A stretch of 15,148 nt of DNA from Bryobacterales bacterium (GTDB lineage: Bacteria > Acidobacteriota > Terriglobia > Bryobacterales > Bryobacteraceae), in NCBI GenBank assembly GCA_003517725.1, contig DOZZ01000080.1:57034-72181 (forward strand), written 5' to 3'. The notes under the pieces were generated by a model that worked only from the letters and a program-made list of their open reading frames with translations, ran no database searches and had not been told where the DNA came from. Positions 6,635 through 14,065 of the stretch are shown here, in pieces; position 1 is the stretch's first letter, and each line of letters begins with the position of its first letter. Made by a program: the position numbers and the translations under genes.

Positions 6635-8574
6635 AATATTACTTCACGACGCCCATTTACTACGTGAATGCTGCGCCGCACATCGGCCACACCTACACCA
6701 CGCTGGCCGCCGACACCATCAAACGCTTCAAGCGCCAGCAGGGCTTCGAACCAGTGCTGACCACCGGGACCGACGAGCACGGCCAGAAAGTGGAGCGCTC
6801 GGCCGAAGCCGCGGGCCGCACGCCGCAGGTCTTCGCCGACATGGTCTCGGCCGAATTCCGGCGTCAGTGGGACGCGCTGGGCCTCGAATACGACCACTAC
6901 ATCCGCACCACCGACCCGCGCCACCATAAGACCGTGCAGTGGCTTTTCGAGCGCTGCCTCAAAAATGGCTACGCCTACAAAGGCAGCTATACCGGGGCCT
7001 ATTGCGTGTCGGACGAGCGCTACGTCAATGAGGTCGAGCCCGGCCAGAACTGCCCCGATTGCGGGCGGCCCACCGAAAGCGTAACGGAAGAGAATTACTT
7101 CTTCAAGCTGTCGGCATTCACCGAGCGGCTGCTTGAGTTGTACGAGCGCGAGCCCGATTTCATTCGCCCCGAAGCACGCCGCAATGAGGTTCTGAGCTTC
7201 GTGCGCCAGGGTTTGCAGGACCTGTCGATCAGCCGCTCCAATCTGAAGTGGGGCATTCCGCTGCCGGTCGAAGGCAACCAGGTTTTCTATGTTTGGTTTG
7301 ACGCGCTGACCTCGTACATCACGGCCATCGCGGGCGACAATCCTCCGGGCGAGTTATGGCCGGCGGACCTGCATCTGGTCGGCAAAGAAATCCTGCGCTT
7401 CCACGCCGTGTTCTGGCCGGCTTTCCTGATGGCGGCCGACTTGCCGCTGCCCAAGCGCATCTTCGCGCATGGCTGGCTGCTGTTCGACAACGAAAAAATG
7501 AGCAAGTCGCGCGGCAACATGCTGCGCGCCGAGCCCATCCAGAAGGTGCTGGGGTTCGACGCCCTGCGCTATTACCTGCTGCGCGAAATCACCTTCGGGC
7601 AGGATGGCAGCTTCAGCTACGACGCGCTGATCACGCGCTACAACGCCGACCTCGCCAACGGTTTGGGCAACCTCGCCAGCCGCACGCTGACGATGGTGAA
7701 CCAATACCGCGCGGGTGTGGTGCCGGCGACGTTCGACGAGGCGATTGGCACGGTGGCCAAGCAGGCCGTCGAGGCCACGGTGGCGCATTTCGACGCCCTC
7801 GAATTTTCACGCGGCCTCGAAGCCTTGTGGTCGCTGCTGAGCGCGGTCGACAAATTTATCGTGGAACAGGCGCCCTGGAAACTGGCGCGCTCGGCCGATG
7901 CCGACGCGGCGCCGCGCCTGGACGCCACGCTGGGCACGGCGGCCGAAGCGCTGCGGCTGGCCTGCATTCTGCTGTATCCGGTGATGCCCGAGTCGGCCGG
8001 CAAAATCTGGGCGCAGCTGGGCATGACCACGCCGCTCGAAGCCGCGCGCCACACGGATCTGGCCTGGGGCCACTATCCGGGCGGGCAGAAGATCGGCGAC
8101 ATCGTGGGCGTGTTTCCGCGCATCGACGCCAAGCCCGCCATCGAGAAGATTGTCGCGCTCGAAGAAGAGGTCAACGCGGCGCAGGCGCAGCTGCTCGGCA
8201 AGAAGGTCGAGGCTGCACCGGAGGACGCTGTGGCTCCCCCCTCGCCCAAGATCGAGATCGACGATTTCGTGAAAGTGGACTTGCGCGTAGGCGTGGTGCT
8301 CTCGGCCGAGCCGGTGAAGGGCGCCGACAAGCTGCTGCACCTGAAGGTCGATATCGCCGAGCCCGAGCCGCGCACCATAGTCGCGGGCATCGCCGGGGCC
8401 TATGCGCCGGCTGCGCTGGTGGGTCGCAAGGTCGTGATCGTCGCGAATTTACAGCCACGCAAATTGCGCGGCATCCAATCCAATGGAATGATTGTGGCCG
8501 GTTCGCTCGAAGGCGGCAAACCGGTGCTGGCCGGATTTTTGGAAGACATCCCGATCGGCGCGCGCTTGAAATAG
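6631..8574 (+). CDS. metG: methionyl-tRNA synthetase with C-terminal tRNA-binding domain
   Basis: Charges tRNA-Met with methionine using ATP (cytoplasm). The protein has 647 residues. The Rossmann catalytic core carries HIGH at 17-20 (NAAPHIGHTYTT) and KMSKS at 289-293 (FDNEKMSKSRGN). The connective insertion holds a partial zinc knuckle: C125-V-S-D128, then C141-P-D-C144, so one of the four usual ligands is Asp. This is followed by TEENYFFKLSAF. The anticodon-binding helical domain spans about residues 340-510. The C-terminal OB-fold of about 107 residues starts near IDDFVKVDLRVG and includes VAGIAGAY and NLQPRKLRGIQSNGM; it is the EMAP/Arc1p-like tRNA-binding and dimerisation domain typical of bacterial MetRS. 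The start codon overlaps the larC stop, and the stop is 4 bases before the next gene. Essential housekeeping gene, identity certain. Confidence 0.97.
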   Translation: MKYYFTTPIYYVNAAPHIGHTYTTLAADTIKRFKRQQGFEPVLTTGTDEHGQKVERSAEAAGRTPQVFADMVSAEFRRQWDALGLEYDHYIRTTDPRHHKTVQWLFERCLKNGYAYKGSYTGAYCVSDERYVNEVEPGQNCPDCGRPTESVTEENYFFKLSAFTERLLELYEREPDFIRPEARRNEVLSFVRQGLQDLSISRSNLKWGIPLPVEGNQVFYVWFDALTSYITAIAGDNPPGELWPADLHLVGKEILRFHAVFWPAFLMAADLPLPKRIFAHGWLLFDNEKMSKSRGNMLRAEPIQKVLGFDALRYYLLREITFGQDGSFSYDALITRYNADLANGLGNLASRTLTMVNQYRAGVVPATFDEAIGTVAKQAVEATVAHFDALEFSRGLEALWSLLSAVDKFIVEQAPWKLARSADADAAPRLDATLGTAAEALRLACILLYPVMPESAGKIWAQLGMTTPLEAARHTDLAWGHYPGGQKIGDIVGVFPRIDAKPAIEKIVALEEEVNAAQAQLLGKKVEAAPEDAVAPPSPKIEIDDFVKVDLRVGVVLSAEPVKGADKLLHLKVDIAEPEPRTIVAGIAGAYAPAALVGRKVVIVANLQPRKLRGIQSNGMIVAGSLEGGKPVLAGFLEDIPIGARLK

Positions 8575-8578
8575 GGTC

Positions 8579-9388
8579 ATGCGTCTGGTCGATTCGCACT
8601 GCCATCTGGACCACGAGAATCTGCAGCCGGGCTTCGACGCCATGCTGAACCGCGCGCGCGAAGCTGGGGTCGAGTACATGTTGACCATCGGCACCGGCGG
8701 CGGCCCGCCCGACCTCGAATGCGCCATCCGCCTGGCCGACCGCCTGCCCGACGTGCTGGCCACGATCGGGGTGCATCCGCACGATGCGGCCAAAGCCGAC
8801 GCTCAGACATGGGAGCAGCTGCGGGTTCTGACGCATCATAAAAAAGTGGTGGCGTTTGGCGAGATCGGCCTGGACTATCACTATGACTTCGCCCCGCGCG
8901 ACGTCCAGCGTGACGTGTTCGTGCGCCAGCTTGAGATTGCGGCCGAGACCAAGCTGCCGATTATGATCCACACGCGCGAGGCCTGGGACGACACGTTTGA
9001 GCTGCTGGAACGCCATTGGAAAGGCGACGGCATCATGCACTGCTTCACGGGCGGCCCGGCCGAGGTGGAGCGCTCGCTGGAGCTCGGCTTCCACCTCAGC
9101 TTCGGCGGCGTCGTGACGTTCCCCAAGGCAGACGCTCTGCGCGAAGCGGCGCGGCTGGTGCCCGACAATCGCCTGCTGGTCGAAACGGACGCCCCGTATC
9201 TGGCGCCGGTGCCGCATCGCGGCAAAACCAATGAACCGGCTTTCGTGGCCGAGACCGTGCGCAAGCTGGCGGCCATACGGGACGACACGCCGGAACACAT
9301 CGCGGAAATCACCTTCCACAACTTTCGGCATTTGTGTTTGCACGCCGTGGAACTCAACGGATACACTGGTGACTCCCCATGGAGATAG
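8579..9388 (+). CDS. tatD: TatD-family metal-dependent DNase
   Basis: 269 residues, the usual size for the TatD/YcfH/YabD group of metal-dependent nucleases with an amidohydrolase TIM-barrel fold; relatives have 3'-5' DNase or repair activity. The metal ligands are all present: H7 and H9 (DSHCHLD, 5-11), E95 (GEIGLDYHYD), H131 (MIHTRE), H154 (MHCFTGG) and D204 (ETDAPYLAP). There is no signal peptide, so it is cytoplasmic. ATG 8579 is 4 bases after the metG stop. The coding end overlaps the next gene by 10 bases, so it is likely translated from the same messenger. A metG-tatD pair also occurs in Bacillus (metS-yabD) and many other bacteria, which supports the call. The exact paralogue (TatD, YcfH or YjjV type) cannot be fixed by eye. 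Confidence 0.93.
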   Translation: MRLVDSHCHLDHENLQPGFDAMLNRAREAGVEYMLTIGTGGGPPDLECAIRLADRLPDVLATIGVHPHDAAKADAQTWEQLRVLTHHKKVVAFGEIGLDYHYDFAPRDVQRDVFVRQLEIAAETKLPIMIHTREAWDDTFELLERHWKGDGIMHCFTGGPAEVERSLELGFHLSFGGVVTFPKADALREAARLVPDNRLLVETDAPYLAPVPHRGKTNEPAFVAETVRKLAAIRDDTPEHIAEITFHNFRHLCLHAVELNGYTGDSPWR

Positions 9389-10380
9389 GCAAGTTGGAGC
9401 AGGTCGTCAGTTCACCGGGGCTCTTCGATCTGCTGCAGCAGGACCTGCGGCAGGTGGAGAAAGAGATCGGCCTGGAGTCGGTCGCATCGGTCGAGGCCGT
9501 CACTACCATCGCCCAGTACCTGCAATCGAGCGGGGGCAAGCGCCTGCGTCCGTCGCTGCTGCTGTTGTGCGCGCGGATGGTGGGCGACCCCGGGCAGAGC
9601 GCCGTGCGGATGGCCGCGGTGGTCGAGATTCTGCACGCCGCCACGCTGGTGCACGATGACGTCATCGACATGGCGCAGCTGCGACGCGGGCGTCCGTCGA
9701 CCAACGTGCAGTGGGGCAACCACACCTGCGTGCTGTCGGGCGACTGGCTTTACATGCAGGCGTTCCACATCGCGCTGCGCGAGCGCAATTTCCACATTCT
9801 GGACGTGCTGATCGGGCTGACGCAATTAATGGTGGAGGGCGAGCTGATTCAGTTGGAGCGCGTCGGCAAGATCGACGTAACGGCGGCGGACTGCATGGAA
9901 ATTGCGGACCGCAAGACGGCCGCGCTGTTTTCAGCCTGCGCGCGGCTGGGCGCCGTGGTCGCGGGAGCGTCGAGCGAGGTGGAAGAGCGCTTGGGCGAAT
10001 ATGCCTGGAACCTGGGCATGGCATTCCAGTTAATGGACGACGTGCTCGACTTCACGGCGCGCGAGACGACGCTAGGCAAACCCGTGGGCGGCGATCTGCG
10101 CGAAGGTAAGGTCACGCTGCCGCTGGTGTTCGCGTTGGAAACAGCGTCGGCCGAGGAGCGGCAAGCGGTGGAGACGGTGCTGCGCGAGCGGAGCTATCAC
10201 TCGGTGGCATTCTCGCAGATCTTGTCGATTCTGGAACGGCACGGGGGGATCGCGCGGGTGATGGAGCGCGCGCAGCAGTTCACGGACCGCGCGCAGCAGG
10301 CGCTGGGTGAATTTCCGGATTCACCGTGTCAGCGAGCGCTGATGGGGATCACGGCGCTGATGGCTCATCGGGATCATTAA
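9379..10380 (+). CDS. ispB: long-chain polyprenyl diphosphate synthase (octaprenyl type likely)
   Basis: Condenses isopentenyl diphosphate onto an allylic primer to make the all-trans prenyl tail of respiratory quinones. The protein has 333 residues with every class-I trans-prenyltransferase motif: GKRLRP (53-58), the first Asp-rich motif DDVID (93-97) followed by RRGRPS, GELIQL in mid-protein, the second Asp-rich motif DDVLD (220-224) in FQLMDDVLDF, and GKPVGGDLREGKVTLP. The fifth residue before the first Asp-rich motif is small (A88), as in E. coli IspB, which permits long products (C35-C50) rather than C15. A menaquinone tail of about eight units would fit an acidobacterium, but chain length is inference. 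ATG 9379 lies inside the tatD end, so it probably depends on coupling rather than its own ribosome binding site. It is the last gene of the operon; no clear intrinsic terminator follows before the convergent DUF3800 gene. Confidence 0.93.
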   Translation: MEIGKLEQVVSSPGLFDLLQQDLRQVEKEIGLESVASVEAVTTIAQYLQSSGGKRLRPSLLLLCARMVGDPGQSAVRMAAVVEILHAATLVHDDVIDMAQLRRGRPSTNVQWGNHTCVLSGDWLYMQAFHIALRERNFHILDVLIGLTQLMVEGELIQLERVGKIDVTAADCMEIADRKTAALFSACARLGAVVAGASSEVEERLGEYAWNLGMAFQLMDDVLDFTARETTLGKPVGGDLREGKVTLPLVFALETASAEERQAVETVLRERSYHSVAFSQILSILERHGGIARVMERAQQFTDRAQQALGEFPDSPCQRALMGITALMAHRDH

Positions 10381-10450
10381 CGCGATAATTGAAGCGCCCC
10401 TTTTGATGCAAGCTGACCGGACGACCGTTGGAATAATTCAGGTCGCTACG

Positions 10451-11266
10451 TCACCAAAATGCATCGTCGCCTCCAATCCAACCAGGGCTCTCTCTCCGGC
10501 TGCCAGGAATCCATATTTCATCGCGGGTCGCTCTGAGAAGACTCCGGAGAATTTGCATCTCGCGTATGCGAATGACACGGGGAGATCCAGGAATCCTACT
10601 CAGGACATCGTATGAAGGGCGTATTCTCTTGAGTTTGTCGTCTTTCTCGATTTTCCTGGCAGGGTCGAACAATTCAAATGCTAGAAGGTCGGCAGCTTGC
10701 AACGGCACCATGCCCTTGGTGATGAAACCTCCTTCTACTACATCTCGGCTTGGCTCAAACACCGGGTCCGAGAATTTATTCAGTTTTAGAATCTTTTCTA
10801 GTTCACCCCTTCCGTGATCTCCCCTTTCGAAGACCATCCTAGGCACCCGCCCGCCCCATGTTTCACACCACAGGCGCAGCTGCGCCGCGCAAGATCTACC
10901 AGCGAGGGCGTAAGCGCTCAGATGCCATTCTTGGCGCTCTTGCAATGTCAGCCCATTCAACGCTTCGGTGATTACGCAGCAACCAAAGTGACGATCCACG
11001 TGGTCTGTGATCACTCCAATCAAGTCTCTGTGCAAGAGAGGTCTGCGTGGATCATCGTAGCTCCAATTTCGGAATTCTCCCTTAGATCCTGGGTTGTTAA
11101 ATTCGTTCATGTGAAAGTATTTGATTCCGTCTTTGGCCAGACGCTCGTTCCACCTTTGGTCGAATTCAACCCACTTATCAGTAGTTGAGACGAATCCTGC
11201 AACGGCCAGGCAAAGCTGGTCATGCTCCGTCCCGCTGGCATCAAAGTAGGCAGTGAAGGCAGACAT
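10451..11266 (-). CDS. DUF3800-family protein (RNase H-like fold)
   Basis: 271 residues from ATG 11266. The N-terminus AYFDASGTEHD (6-16) carries the FDxSG strand typical of DUF3800. FHMNEF (51-56), FERGD (146-150) and PLQAADLLAFELF (188-200) follow in the family order. D9, E55, D150 and D193 are candidate acidic residues of an RNase H-like metal site, so nuclease activity is possible but unproven. DUF3800 proteins are common in variable and defence-associated regions. The coding sequence looks distinctly more AT-rich than its neighbours, and an AT-rich stretch lies just upstream (11267-11290), which hints at recent acquisition. No Shine-Dalgarno precedes the ATG. It follows cca by 50 bases on the same strand and converges on the prenyl synthase gene. 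No partner gene of a known defence system is present. Confidence 0.85.
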   Translation of the reverse strand: MSAFTAYFDASGTEHDQLCLAVAGFVSTTDKWVEFDQRWNERLAKDGIKYFHMNEFNNPGSKGEFRNWSYDDPRRPLLHRDLIGVITDHVDRHFGCCVITEALNGLTLQERQEWHLSAYALAGRSCAAQLRLWCETWGGRVPRMVFERGDHGRGELEKILKLNKFSDPVFEPSRDVVEGGFITKGMVPLQAADLLAFELFDPARKIEKDDKLKRIRPSYDVLSRIPGSPRVIRIREMQILRSLLRATRDEIWIPGSRRESPGWIGGDDAFW

Positions 11267-11316
11267 CTACGAGGTAAATATAATATTTTATCGACTCGGT
11301 TGCGGATTCCGCACCT

Positions 11317-12612
11317 CTAGGATGAACCACTTCCTCGAATCAACTCCAAAGCCTCCTCCGCAGTGGAGACGCGCCCCTCAAGCTGCGCGTCTTCCACCAA
11401 CTCCAGCCACTTCGCAAACTGCGGACCCGGCGTATACCCGGCGGCAATTAGATCGTTTCCGGTCAGCAGCGGCGCGGGCTTTAACTGCTCGTGCCCCAGC
11501 TCCTGCAATTTCTGTTCGACCATCTGGTGTGAGCTAAAATTGCGGTTGCTGAACGCGACGTCCAGATAGTGCAGGGCCATGTGTTCGTCGAAGCGCGGCA
11601 GCCGCAGAAAGCGTTTCAGCGTGCTCTGGCGCATGTTCGGAACATCTTTGAACTGCATGTGGTGGGCGATCAGGGCTTCGATTTGCGCGGCCTCTTCATT
11701 CGAGAAGCGCAGGCGCCGGAGAATGCCACGGGCGATCTGAATTCCCTGCTCCACGTGGCCGTTGAAGCGGATGCGATCGGCGCGCACGAAGGTGTCGGGC
11801 TTGCCGCAATCGTGCAGCAGGACACCCCAGGCGAGTGGCACCGACGGGTGGTCCATGGCTTCGAGCATCAGCATGGTATGGGTCCAGACGTCGCCCTCGG
11901 GATGATATTCCGGAGGCTGCTCGACGCCCTGATAACGCTTCACTTCGGGCAGCAGGTAGGCCAGCAGGCCGGTGGCGTCTAGCAGTTCGAAGCCATACCG
12001 CGCGCCGCCTTCGGTGAGGATGCGGTTCAGCTCATCGCGCACACGCTCGGCCGAGACGTCGGCGATGCGCGATGCCAGACGCTCGATGGCGGAGAAAGTC
12101 ACGGGCTCGATCGAGAAACGGAAGCGCGCCGCGAAACGGACCGCGCGGAGCAGACGCAGATGGTCTTCGGCGAAGCGCTTGTCTGGGTCGCCGATGGCGC
12201 GGATCAGGCCCGCGGCCAAGTCGGCGCGGCCCGTGGCAAAATCAAGAACTTCGCCCGTATCCGGTTCGAGGAAAAGCCCGTTGATGGTGAAGTCGCGGCG
12301 CAGGGCGTCTTCGCGCGGGCCGCTTTCGAAGACCACCTGGTCGGGCCGGCGGCCATCGCTATAACCGGCATCGCTGCGGAAAGTCGCGACTTCGACGCCG
12401 TCCACCAGCACCACGCCAAAATGCGCGCCGACCTGGGCCGCGTGCGGGTACATCCGCAGCAGCTCGGCCGGACGCGCATCGGTGGCGACGTCGTAATCCT
12501 TGGGCGCGATGCCCAGCAGCAGATCGCGCACGCAACCGCCCACAAAGTAAGCCTGGTGCCCGCGGCCTTTCAATTGATCGACAATCTCGCGGGCGCGGGC
12601 GGCTTCCGGCAT
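11317..12612 (-). CDS. cca: CCA-adding tRNA nucleotidyltransferase with HD domain
   Basis: Adds or repairs the 3' CCA end of tRNAs (cytoplasm). The protein has 431 residues. The class II nucleotidyltransferase head carries GGCVRDLLLG (25-34), the catalytic carboxylates D39/D41 in KDYDVATDA, RRDFTING (105-112), and the ERhxxExxxhhxxL-like neck around EDHLRLLRAVRFAARF. An HD domain follows, with HTMLMLEA and LLHDCGKPDT (HD near 266) then HVEQG and HHMQF, as in the E. coli type, which also has phosphohydrolase activity. A poly(A) polymerase role cannot be excluded by eye, because bacterial PcnB and Cca share the head domain, but PcnB usually lacks the HD domain. ATG 12612 has a G-rich stretch (GGGGG) just upstream. 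It begins 9 bases after the stop of the enolase-superfamily gene, so the two are probably co-transcribed. Confidence 0.93.
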   Translation of the reverse strand: MPEAARAREIVDQLKGRGHQAYFVGGCVRDLLLGIAPKDYDVATDARPAELLRMYPHAAQVGAHFGVVLVDGVEVATFRSDAGYSDGRRPDQVVFESGPREDALRRDFTINGLFLEPDTGEVLDFATGRADLAAGLIRAIGDPDKRFAEDHLRLLRAVRFAARFRFSIEPVTFSAIERLASRIADVSAERVRDELNRILTEGGARYGFELLDATGLLAYLLPEVKRYQGVEQPPEYHPEGDVWTHTMLMLEAMDHPSVPLAWGVLLHDCGKPDTFVRADRIRFNGHVEQGIQIARGILRRLRFSNEEAAQIEALIAHHMQFKDVPNMRQSTLKRFLRLPRFDEHMALHYLDVAFSNRNFSSHQMVEQKLQELGHEQLKPAPLLTGNDLIAAGYTPGPQFAKWLELVEDAQLEGRVSTAEEALELIRGSGSS

Positions 12613-12621
12613 CGACCCCCA

Positions 12622-13980
12622 TCAACTCCACAATCTATCGTTCGAGCGCTCCTTATCCCACTCATTCGTGGGTTCAAAGTAGCCCGGCTCGCGCAGATGC
12701 TTTTTCATGACCTCGTCGTTCAACGTGACGCCCAGGCCCGGCGTTTCCGGGACTGTGATGAAGCCGTGGTTAATGATGGGCTTTTCGACACCCTCCACCA
12801 GATCGCCCCACCACGGGACATCGACCGAGTGATTTTCGAGCACCAGGAAGTTTTCCGTCGCCGCCGCGCAGTGCACGTTGGCCATGCAGGCCACGGGGCT
12901 GCCCGCGAAGTGCATCGCCATGGGCACGCCCAGTTCCCCGATGGCGTCCCCAATTTTCTTAGTCTCCAGAATGCCGCCCGAAGTGGCGAGATCCGGATGC
13001 AGGATATCGACCGCGTGCATGCGGGCCAGCTCGATGAAGTGCTCTTTCAGGTAGATATCCTCGCCGGTGAGGATCGGGACATCGACGGCATCGGAGATCT
13101 TCTTCAGCAGCTCGGGATACTGCCACGGCACCATATCTTCAAGCCACGCCATGTTGTATTTTTCGAGCGCCTTGCCCAGACGGATGCAGGAGTTCACGCC
13201 GATGTGCCCGAAATGGTCGGCGGACAGCGGTACCTCCATGCCCACCTGCTCGCGTACCTGGGCCACGAAATCGCCCATCATGGCCGCGCCTTTATCGGTG
13301 AGTTCCGCGCCGGTGAACATGTGCTGCGTGCGGTCGCCCATGGTCGGGACGAAGCCCAGCGGATGGCTCAGCGTGCCGGGCGTGTCTTTCAGCAGGTCGA
13401 TGCCCAGGTCCATCTTGAGCCACGTGAAGCCCTGGTCCTTACGGGCCTTTAGGCGGGCGCCGTAAATTTTGGGGTCGTTCGACTCGGTGGTGTCGGCATA
13501 GCAGCGGATCTTGTCGCGGAACTTGCCGCCCAGCATCTGGTACACCGGAACGCCGTAGGCTTTGCCGGCCAGATCCCACAGTGCCATCTCGATGCCGCAA
13601 ACGCCGCCGCCCTGGCGCGCATCGCCGCCAAACTGCTTGATCTTGCGGAAAATTCTATCGATGTTGCAGGGGTTCTCGCCGAGGATGCGGCTCTTGAGCA
13701 GCAGCGCGTAGGTCTTGCTGCTGCCATCGCGCACTTCGCCCAGGCCGTAGATGCCCTGATTGGTATCGATGCGCAGGATGGGGCACAGCATGGGCGCTTT
13801 TTCAACCACGGCAATGCGCATATCGGTGATGCGCAGGTCGCTCGGCTTGGAATTGCGATTGACGTTCTGCACCGCGGCGTCGAGCGTTGCATCGGCCCAG
13901 AAGGTGGCGGCGGCGAGGCCTCCGGCGGCACCGGCGCTGGTGCGAAGAAACGATCGGCGATTGAAGTCTTTGGCGGGCAT
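12622..13980 (-). CDS. Tat-exported enolase-superfamily (mandelate racemase/muconate-lactonising-like) enzyme
   Basis: 452 residues from ATG 13980, with AAGGA 5-6 bases upstream. The N-terminus is a twin-arginine signal (NRRSFLRTSAGAAGG, 7-21, then an Ala-rich segment), so the folded enzyme is probably exported. The mature part is a capping domain (about 50-165) plus a (beta/alpha)-barrel. Metal ligands D255, E281 and E307 are spaced 26 and 26, as in mandelate racemase (195/221/247). H357 and D330 fall exactly where its His297-Asp270 dyad would be. The second-base motif is K189-M-D191 rather than KxK, and about 38 residues are inserted between it and D255. H256 and H259 flank the first ligand. 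This pattern suggests proton abstraction from a hydroxy acid, perhaps a sugar-acid dehydratase; the substrate is unknown. Neighbours are cca downstream and a sugar isomerase-like gene divergent. Confidence 0.9.
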   Translation of the reverse strand: MPAKDFNRRSFLRTSAGAAGGLAAATFWADATLDAAVQNVNRNSKPSDLRITDMRIAVVEKAPMLCPILRIDTNQGIYGLGEVRDGSSKTYALLLKSRILGENPCNIDRIFRKIKQFGGDARQGGGVCGIEMALWDLAGKAYGVPVYQMLGGKFRDKIRCYADTTESNDPKIYGARLKARKDQGFTWLKMDLGIDLLKDTPGTLSHPLGFVPTMGDRTQHMFTGAELTDKGAAMMGDFVAQVREQVGMEVPLSADHFGHIGVNSCIRLGKALEKYNMAWLEDMVPWQYPELLKKISDAVDVPILTGEDIYLKEHFIELARMHAVDILHPDLATSGGILETKKIGDAIGELGVPMAMHFAGSPVACMANVHCAAATENFLVLENHSVDVPWWGDLVEGVEKPIINHGFITVPETPGLGVTLNDEVMKKHLREPGYFEPTNEWDKERSNDRLWS

Positions 13981-14065
13981 GGTGATCCTTGTCGCTGCCT
14001 ATTCTATACCGCCTTTGATATTCTGATCGCTTGCGACGCCAAGCGCGCGCGCAAGGGAGAAGACC
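13981..14065. promoter_or_regulatory. divergent promoter region between enolase-superfamily and isomerase-like genes
   Basis: These 85 bases must hold the starts of both divergent genes. On the minus strand TAGAAT (14006-14001) is a fair -10 candidate before AAGGA (13990-13986), but no good -35 is visible. On the plus strand only a weak GATATT (14017-14022) is seen. GGGAGA shortly before GTG 14066 is the isomerase ribosome binding site. A shared operator is plausible but not evident. Confidence 0.35.

Noticed and set aside
7356..8648. 430-codon plus-strand frame overlapping metG and tatD
   Set aside because: Shifted frame of a GC-rich gene; strongly Arg/Gly/Ala-biased with no recognisable motif.
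8171..9343. 390-codon minus-strand frame over metG/tatD
   Set aside because: Antisense to two well-identified genes; no credible start or domain.
10381..10450. Terminator between the convergent prenyl synthase and DUF3800 genes
   Set aside because: Only a weak 3-bp GCG/CGC pairing and four T are seen; no stable stem.
12160..13452. 430-codon plus-strand frame over cca and the enolase-superfamily gene
   Set aside because: Spans the junction of two real minus-strand genes and is their antisense shadow.
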